Assembly: GCA_964247745.1 (NCBI GenBank)
Contig: CAXTVT010000001.1
Location: 1 to 64,000 of the forward strand
DNA: 64,000 nucleotides
Source of the DNA: RH-AL1 sp964247745
Lineage (GTDB): Bacteria > Pseudomonadota > Alphaproteobacteria > Rhizobiales > Beijerinckiaceae
Direction: 5' to 3'
The notes under the pieces are model-generated. The model searched no databases, had not been told where the DNA came from, and saw only the letters and a list, made by a program, of their open reading frames with translations. Below, piece after piece: positions 58,763-64,000 of the stretch (its first letter is position 1; each line of letters opens with the position of its first letter). The position numbers and the translations under genes are program-made.

Positions 58763-59719
58763 TCACGCGGCCTTCTGCAACCGGCTCGACACCTGCTCCC
58801 GAAGCGTCATCAGGTCTGCCGCGAACAACCGAATACCGTCCGCCAGCTTCTCCGTCGCCATCGCGTCCATGTTGAGCATCAGCCGGAAGGTCTTCTCGTC
58901 CATGTGGATCCTGGCCGGAGCTTTCTTGGCGGCCTTCTCCGGATCCATCTTGCGGACCAGCTCGCCATTATCGTCGGCGAGCTTCTTCAGCAGGTCGGGC
59001 GAGATGGTGAGACGGTCGCAACCGGCCAGCTCCTCGATCTCGCCGATGTTGCGGAACGAGGCCCCCATGACCACGGTCTTGATGCCGTAGGCCTTGTAGT
59101 AGCTGTAGATCTCGTGGACCGACTTGACGCCGGGGTCGTCCGCCGGCGCGAACTCGTGCTCCTCCTTGGCCTTGTACCAGTCCATAATGCGCCCCACGAA
59201 AGGCGAGATCAGGAAGGCGCCAGCGTCGGCCGCGGCGATGGCTTGGCAGAGCGAGAAGATCAGCGTCATGTTGCAATCGATGCCCTCCTTTTGCAGGATC
59301 TCGACGGCGCGAATGCCCTCCCAGGTCGAGGCGACCTTGATGAGGATGCGGCTCTTGTCGATGCCGCGGGAAGCGTAGTCGGCGATGATGGCGCGGGCCT
59401 TCTCGACCGTGGCCACGGTGTCGAACGAGAGATCGGCGTCGACTTCGGTCGAGACCCGGCCGGGCACCACCTTGGTCAGCTCGGCGCCGAAATTCACCGC
59501 GATGCGGTCGGTGACCTGGCTCGTGTGCACCTTGCGCGAACGACCCCAGACTACCGCCTCCTCGATCAGGCGATCGTAGTTCGAGAGCTTGGCGGCCTTG
59601 AGGATCAGCGATGGGTTGGTGGTAGAATCGGTGACCCCGAAGGCGGCGAGGTTCTCGAAGTCTCCGGAATCGGAGACCACGGTCGTCATCGTCTTGAGCT
59701 GGTCGAGCTTGGAGGGCAT
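58763..59719 (-). CDS. tal: Transaldolase
   Basis: A 318-residue class-I transaldolase of the pentose phosphate pathway, moving a dihydroxyacetone unit. The Schiff-base lysine lies in RILIKVASTWEGI, with VTDSTTNPSLIL near the N-terminus and GASFRNIGEIEELAG toward the end. The ATG at 59719 follows AGGAGAAGC; the longer frame is unlike the family. Confidence 0.95.
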   Translation of the reverse strand: MPSKLDQLKTMTTVVSDSGDFENLAAFGVTDSTTNPSLILKAAKLSNYDRLIEEAVVWGRSRKVHTSQVTDRIAVNFGAELTKVVPGRVSTEVDADLSFDTVATVEKARAIIADYASRGIDKSRILIKVASTWEGIRAVEILQKEGIDCNMTLIFSLCQAIAAADAGAFLISPFVGRIMDWYKAKEEHEFAPADDPGVKSVHEIYSYYKAYGIKTVVMGASFRNIGEIEELAGCDRLTISPDLLKKLADDNGELVRKMDPEKAAKKAPARIHMDEKTFRLMLNMDAMATEKLADGIRLFAADLMTLREQVSSRLQKAA

Positions 59720-59845
59720 GGGCTTCTCCTGTTTCGTCGTATTTGAGTTGAGGCCGGGCTTCAAACCATCATCGGCCGACTTGTGGAGCTCGAACGCGAC
59801 CGGGCGCCGCATTGTTGCACGGCGGACCCGTGCAGCGTTGCAAGA

Positions 59846-60346
59846 TCACGGCCGCGGATCAAGCTGCCAAGGTATGACGCAAGAGCGATCGATGCTTGCT
59901 GCCGCGTCCCCCACCCGCCGCCCCGCGATGACGAGATCGGGCGCGATCTCGGCCAACGGCACCAGCACGAAGGCGCGCTCGAAGAGGCTGCGGTGGGGAA
60001 TGACCAAGTCGGGCGCCTCGACGCTCGCCGCGGCGTAGAACAGGATGTCGATGTCGATGGCGCGTGGACCCCAGCGCTCGCCCTCGACACGGCCGAGCAG
60101 GATCTCCACCGCCTTGATCTCGGCGAGCAGAGCACGCGGCGCGAGGTCGGTGGTGCCGAGCGCGCAGGCGTTGGCGAAGTCCGGCTGTTGTACGGGTCCC
60201 CACGGCGCGGTGCGGTAGAGCGAGGACGTCGCGTCGAAGCTCACGTGGCCGCGCGCGCGAAGAGCTTCAATGGCGCGCGCGATCGTCGAGACGGGATCGC
60301 CGAGGTTGCCGCCCAAGCCGAGACCGATGGCGACGCGGTCAACCAA
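59846..60346 (-). CDS. folK: 6-hydroxymethyl-7,8-dihydropterin pyrophosphokinase
   Basis: A 166-residue HPPK that activates the pterin for dihydropteroate synthase. SLYRTAPWGPVQQPDFANAC binds the pterin and GPRAIDIDILFY carries the Asp pair for magnesium. TTG at 60346 begins the family start (LVDRVAIGLGLGGNLGD) and overlaps folP by 8 bases. The order folB-folP-folK forms a folate operon. Confidence 0.93.
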   Translation of the reverse strand: MVDRVAIGLGLGGNLGDPVSTIARAIEALRARGHVSFDATSSLYRTAPWGPVQQPDFANACALGTTDLAPRALLAEIKAVEILLGRVEGERWGPRAIDIDILFYAAASVEAPDLVIPHRSLFERAFVLVPLAEIAPDLVIAGRRVGDAAASIDRSCVIPWQLDPRP

Positions 60347-61175
60347 CGGCGATGGCCCGCATGACGGCAAGGGCGTCGCGGTGTTCGGCGCAATCATGCA
60401 CGCGCAGCACGCTCGCACCGTGGGCCACGCTGGCCAGGTTGGCGGCGAGCGTGCCGACGAGCCGGTCCTCCACACGGCGGGCGCCGATCAAAGCGGCGAA
60501 CAGCGACTTGCGCGAGCACCCGACCAGCACGGGAAGGCCGTAGGTGGCGCGCAAAACGCCCACGCCGCGACCGAGGACGGCGACGTTCTGCGCCTTGCTC
60601 TTGCCGAAGCCGACGCCCGGATCGAGCAGGATCCTGTCGCGCAAGATGCCGACGCGTGCGGCGATCGCAAGCGAACGATCGAAGAAGCGGCGCATGGCGT
60701 CGACCACGTCGATGGTCTCATCGATGTCGGTGCGATTGTGCATCAGCACCACGCCGGCCTCGGCCGTGGCCACGACCTGGGCCATCTCGGGGTCGCCTTG
60801 AAGTCCCCATTGATCGTTAACGAGCGCCGCGCCGGCCTCGAGCGCGGCGAAAGCCACCTTGGCCTTGGTCGTGTCGATCGAGACGGCGATTTCGAGCGCA
60901 TCGACGAGGGTCGTCAGCACGGGTCGCAATCGCTCGAGCTCGTCGGTCTCTGCCACCGATGCGAAGCCGGGCCGGGTCGACTCCGCGCCGAGGTCGACGA
61001 TGGCGGCGCCGCCGTCGACGTGCCTTCTAGCTTCGGCGAGCGCCGCGTTCGGCGCCATGAAGCGTCCGCCGTCGGAGAACGAATCCGGCGTGGCGTTGAC
61101 GATGCCCATGAGCTGCGGGCTTGTGGCGAGGGCGGCGAAGAAGGCATCGCGCTTGTCGCGCGCGGCGGCGATCAC
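60339..61175 (-). CDS. folP: Dihydropteroate synthase
   Basis: A 278-residue TIM-barrel enzyme joining p-aminobenzoate to the activated pterin. MGIVNATPDSFSDGG is the phosphate loop, VDLGAESTRPG the second, and ILLDPGVGFGKSKAQNV and GCSRKSLF complete the site. GTG at 61175 starts just past the folB-fusion stop. The sulfonamide-contact loops look ordinary. Confidence 0.95.
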   Translation of the reverse strand: MIAAARDKRDAFFAALATSPQLMGIVNATPDSFSDGGRFMAPNAALAEARRHVDGGAAIVDLGAESTRPGFASVAETDELERLRPVLTTLVDALEIAVSIDTTKAKVAFAALEAGAALVNDQWGLQGDPEMAQVVATAEAGVVLMHNRTDIDETIDVVDAMRRFFDRSLAIAARVGILRDRILLDPGVGFGKSKAQNVAVLGRGVGVLRATYGLPVLVGCSRKSLFAALIGARRVEDRLVGTLAANLASVAHGASVLRVHDCAEHRDALAVMRAIAVG

Positions 61176-61176
61176 G

Positions 61177-62190
61177 TCAGCGCGACCGCTGCCGCGTGAC
61201 GGCGATCCCGACGATGCCTTCGATCACGTCGAGCTTCTCGACCTGCACCGTCACGCTCTCGATGGCGGCGTGCGCCAGCAGCGAGGCGGCGACCTCGTCG
61301 GCCAGCGTCTCGACGAAGGCCACGTGGGCGTGCTCGGCGAGCACGCGGATCGTTTCCAGGATCACGTCGTAGGAGAAGACGTCGCGCATGTCGCGAGGCG
61401 GCCCGGCGCGGCGCGCCACCTGCGCCTCGACGGAGAAGCGCACGCGCTGGCGCGCCTGCTCCTCGGCCCGGTAGGCGCCGATCGAGAGCGCGATGACGAA
61501 ATCGCGGACGAAGATCGTGTCGTGCATGACGTCGCCGTCCGGCTCCGTCGCGGCAGCACCCTCGCGCGGGATCAACGCGCGGATGGCTTCGAGCAGGTGC
61601 GGCAGCAGCTTGCCATCCGCCTTGTGGTTGCTGCGCACCGCGGTGTCGAAGCCGAGCACGTCGGGACGCAGCAGCATCAGTCTTGGAATGTCGGGCGCCT
61701 CGAGACCGCCGGAGAAGCCGAACGGCAGCCCGGCGGCACGACACGCATCGGCCAAGGCGGCAAGCTGTGCGATGCCGGCGCGGTCGAACAACCGAGCGGC
61801 TCGGCCGCTCTCGATCATGACGCGCTCGACCCGGTGGCGCACCCGCTGCAAGGCTTCGGCCGTGTCGGGCGCCACCGCGAGCAGCGCTACGGCGGCGAGC
61901 TTGGCCGGCCGTTCGGCATCAATCACCGGGATCGACGATGGCGACGCGTCGATCGCCATGGCCAATTCGTCGGCGCCGACCGAAAGCGCGCCTTCCACGA
62001 CGTCGACAGCGAGGGCCAGGCCGTCGAAGCCGAGGCGAAGCAGGCCGGGAAAGGCGCGGCGCACCGTCCGGGCCGCCGCGAGATCGGCATCGTGAAGATG
62101 ATCCAACCGCAGCTCCACGATGTCGAAGCCGGCAGCCGCCACGACGGCGGCCTCGCCGGCATCGGCGACACGGACGAGCAATTGAGTCAC
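61177..62190 (-). CDS. folB: Fusion of a DUF556/MfnB-like barrel with dihydroneopterin aldolase
   Basis: A 337-residue two-domain protein. Residues about 1-187 resemble DUF556 ((5-formylfuran-3-yl)methyl phosphate synthase, MfnB): LLVRVADAGEAAVVAAAGFD, MIESGRAARLFDRAG and GFSGGLEAPDIPRLMLLRPD. Its Schiff-base lysine position reads VELRLD (Arg in place of Lys). Residues about 220-337 are FolB: IGAYRAEEQARQRV (catalytic Glu) and VQVEKLDVIEG (catalytic Lys), both kept. FolB makes hydroxymethyl-dihydropterin, which FolK uses next. GTG at 62190 is preferred; an ATG at 62238 would add 16 residues. Confidence 0.85.
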   Translation of the reverse strand: MTQLLVRVADAGEAAVVAAAGFDIVELRLDHLHDADLAAARTVRRAFPGLLRLGFDGLALAVDVVEGALSVGADELAMAIDASPSSIPVIDAERPAKLAAVALLAVAPDTAEALQRVRHRVERVMIESGRAARLFDRAGIAQLAALADACRAAGLPFGFSGGLEAPDIPRLMLLRPDVLGFDTAVRSNHKADGKLLPHLLEAIRALIPREGAAATEPDGDVMHDTIFVRDFVIALSIGAYRAEEQARQRVRFSVEAQVARRAGPPRDMRDVFSYDVILETIRVLAEHAHVAFVETLADEVAASLLAHAAIESVTVQVEKLDVIEGIVGIAVTRQRSR

Positions 62191-62289
62191 CCGCGGCGCT
62201 CCGCGGCGGTTGAAAAATCTGGCGGAAAGGGGCGACAAAACGACATGAGGCGAGCCTCTTAGCCGAGAACGCCGCGGTGCCCAATAGCG

Positions 62290-63015
62290 CTACGTCGGCG
62301 CGTGCATTCGCATCCAGACGTACCAGCCGATTGCGCCGACAATCATAAAGAACGTGATCGCGCCCAAGAGATCGATGAAGAAGGCGAAGGCGATGCCGAC
62401 CCAACGAAGGGGAGGTGCCCCCCTCTTCGACGCAGGCAGGGCCGGCGCTGCTGCCGGCGCGATCGGTGCTGGGGTCGGGCCGGCTCGAGTCACCACGGCT
62501 GCCGCATCGCGACGGGCCGCGGCGGTGTTCTCCGTCCACTTGGCACCGGTCCGGGCCCGCGCGTCCGACGCGAGCGCCTTGTCCCGTTCGAGCAACCGCC
62601 GGGCGACGTAATCCGTCACGGCGTCGACCGTCGCCTCGAGCGATCCGCTTTCGGCGATACGGATGCGGCCGTGCCGAGTGTCCTGTTGCAGCACGTAATT
62701 GCGCGCGTCGCGGCCCATCTCGACGAAGCCGATCATGTCGATGAATAGCCTGGGGTCGGAACTCGGCACCAGCGCGATATCGAACATGTCGATGTCGGCC
62801 GGAACCTGAGCAAGAAGTGGCTGCAGCGCATCCTGCAGAAGCTCGAGCCGGCCGAGTCGGGCCGCGCGCAGCTCGGCCCTCGCGCCGGAGCGTTCGGCAT
62901 CGTCGGAGCGGGCGCGACGCATCGCGATCTTGAGCGTGTCGACAGCGGTTGACGGATGATCCGGCAAAATTGCCGGCTCGTCTGGCGGCAGCGGAGGCGG
63001 TACGTTCTGCGTCAT
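62290..63015 (-). CDS. Unknown tail-anchored membrane protein
   Basis: A 241-residue protein. A Pro-rich start leads to a domain (about 25-140) with FDIALVPSSDPRLFIDMIGF and RDARNYVLQQDTRHGRIRI. An Ala-rich linker and one C-terminal helix (IAFAFFIDLLGAITFFMIV) follow. Similar small proteins occur in Hyphomicrobiales, but I know no function. It is transcribed 69 bases from the Tim44-like gene, possibly together with it. Confidence 0.72.
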   Translation of the reverse strand: MTQNVPPPLPPDEPAILPDHPSTAVDTLKIAMRRARSDDAERSGARAELRAARLGRLELLQDALQPLLAQVPADIDMFDIALVPSSDPRLFIDMIGFVEMGRDARNYVLQQDTRHGRIRIAESGSLEATVDAVTDYVARRLLERDKALASDARARTGAKWTENTAAARRDAAAVVTRAGPTPAPIAPAAAPALPASKRGAPPLRWVGIAFAFFIDLLGAITFFMIVGAIGWYVWMRMHAPT

Positions 63016-63084
63016 CGCGAGAGACCCTGCCGCGGCTCGAAAGACACGTCAGTCTACGCCAACGCGCACGCGAGTCACGTCTGG

Positions 63085-64000
63085 CTAGGCTTGCTGGATG
63101 GCTGACAGCACCCAGGCCTGCGGCGGAGCGCCGGAGGGTTTCGTGAAAGTCCAGACCTCGGTCACCGTCTGTGGGGCGTTGGCATCGCCGGACACCACCC
63201 GGTTCGATCGGGGGTCGATCGTGACGTCGACGAGAGAGAAGCGCATCGCGACGGTGGCGTAGTCGCTGCTCGCCTCGCGCCAAGCTTCGGAGAGATCTCC
63301 GCTGACGAGATGGACGTCGCTGATCCTGTTCACGACGCCCTGACGTTGGTTCTCGCTCAACTCCTGCTCGAAGCTGCCGGCCATCTCGGCGGTCGCGACG
63401 CGTCGCAGTCCCGCGACGTCGTTGTTAGAGTAGGCGGCCTGGCTGTCGACGAGTCGGCGCTCGAACGCCTGGTAGTCGTCCGGGCCTATGGTGATCGGCA
63501 CGCCAACCGGGCGCGGCGGAGCCTGGTTGTTGCTCGACGCGCCGCCGAAAGCACCGCCGAACATGTTGCCCGCACCGGACCCGCCGAACGCCGGCTGCCG
63601 ATTGCGAAAAAAGCCCGTGATGAAGCGGAAGGCGAGGAAGAGCAAGCCGAGCTGCAGCAAGAGGCCGATGAGGGAGAAGCCGCCGCCGAGGCCCCCCGTA
63701 AGGCCCCCGCCAAACAGCATCCCGAAAAGCCCCGCGCCGAGGAAACCGCCGAGCAAGCCACGACCGAAGCCGCCACCGCCGAAGAAGCCGGGGCGCGCGC
63801 CACCGCCGAAGCTCGAACCGCTGTTGAACGGCGCCGCGGTCTGCGAGCGCTGGATCGGGGACATGCGGGGCGCTGTCGGTGTCGCCGATGGCATGGAGAA
63901 GGTCCTGCCGCCGCGGCTGCCGAACGAGCCGCCGCCACCGAGGCGCGCATCGGCGACGCCGGGTGCCAAGGTAGCGCCGGCCAAGGCGATGGTAGCGAGC
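63085..64000 (-). CDS. Tim44-like domain protein, 5' end outside the window
   Basis: At least 305 residues; the N-terminus with part of a signal peptide (LATIALAGATLAPGVADA) runs past the right edge. A Ser/Gly-rich stretch and a glycine-rich membrane segment (FGRGLLGGFLGAGLFGMLFG) come next, then one hydrophobic helix (LLLQLGLLFLAFRFI). A C-terminal Tim44/MBA1-like domain (about 165-300, ITIGPDDYQAFERRLVDSQA; PQTVTEVWTFTKPSG) ends it. Bacterial members are envelope proteins of unclear role, unlike mitochondrial Tim44. Confidence 0.88.
   Translation of the reverse strand, partial: LATIALAGATLAPGVADARLGGGGSFGSRGGRTFSMPSATPTAPRMSPIQRSQTAAPFNSGSSFGGGARPGFFGGGGFGRGLLGGFLGAGLFGMLFGGGLTGGLGGGFSLIGLLLQLGLLFLAFRFITGFFRNRQPAFGGSGAGNMFGGAFGGASSNNQAPPRPVGVPITIGPDDYQAFERRLVDSQAAYSNNDVAGLRRVATAEMAGSFEQELSENQRQGVVNRISDVHLVSGDLSEAWREASSDYATVAMRFSLVDVTIDPRSNRVVSGDANAPQTVTEVWTFTKPSGAPPQAWVLSAIQQA

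Overview
This window looks like chromosomal DNA of a high-GC photosynthetic alphaproteobacterium, most probably of the order Hyphomicrobiales (Rhizobiales). The evidence is an aerobic bacteriochlorophyll/reaction-centre cluster (bchFNB, bchLM, lhaA, puhABC, acsF, puhE, with ppsR and ppaA), a phaA-phaB-phaR-rpmF neighbourhood, an alphaproteobacterial motA-fliM-fliN-fliG-flhB flagellar operon, an alphaproteobacterial RNase P RNA, and dispersed palindromic repeats whose translations read like sequences seen in many rhizobial genomes. The genus cannot be fixed from the sequence alone.

Layout. 1-2.2 kb: the start of a propionyl/acyl-CoA synthetase gene and a visibly AT-richer gene for an unknown membrane protein. 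2.4-3.8 kb: an MFS transporter. 3.8-9.3 kb (minus): an operon matching the ABC cassette found with PQQ-dependent alcohol dehydrogenases (periplasmic binding protein, YVTN beta-propeller, ATPase, permease, two unknown exported proteins), interrupted by two copies of a palindromic repeat. 9.5-13.9 kb: a small secreted Cys-containing protein, then miaB-phoH-ybeY-corC. 14-18.7 kb: a FUSC-like membrane protein, a BacA/SbmA-like ABC protein with eroded ATPase motifs, and a GH3 beta-glucosidase. 18.9-21 kb (minus): a compact three-gene operon, PD-(D/E)XK-like nuclease, ParA-like ATPase and a Lys/Ala-rich protein, that I cannot match to a named system. 21.2-27.8 kb: SnoaL/MarR pair, class-III aminotransferase, secreted GH3 enzyme, SWIB protein, amidase and a glycine-zipper lipoprotein. 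28.05-28.46 kb: rnpB.

28.5-43.6 kb: the photosynthesis cluster. A minus-strand arm (ppaA-ppsR-pucC-like-small membrane protein) diverges from a plus-strand superoperon bchF-N-B-L-M-lhaA-puhA-B-C-unknown-acsF-puhE. Nearly every junction overlaps by 1-4 bases. The 306-base divergent gap carries a candidate PpsR operator overlapping a promoter. bchH is absent from its usual place between bchB and bchL. bchB carries an in-frame insertion formed by the same palindromic repeat seen near 7.7 kb.

43.7-47.4 kb: PHB metabolism (phaB, phaA, divergent phaR) and rpmF. phaR contains a 100-N gap flanked by an exact 55-bp duplication; collapsing it restores the frame, so the gap looks like an assembly artefact. 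47.4-52.5 kb: ClC channel with CBS domains, ActP-type symporter plus its DUF485 partner, a small exported protein and an isochorismatase-like hydrolase. 52.7-57.8 kb: the flagellar switch/export operon, ending in an unknown protein and a PilZ-like protein. 57.8-64 kb (minus): xth, transaldolase, folK-folP-folB (FolB is fused to a DUF556/MfnB-like barrel lacking its expected lysine), an unknown membrane protein, and a Tim44-like protein cut by the window edge. I saw no tRNA, 5S/16S/23S rRNA, CRISPR array or complete insertion sequence.
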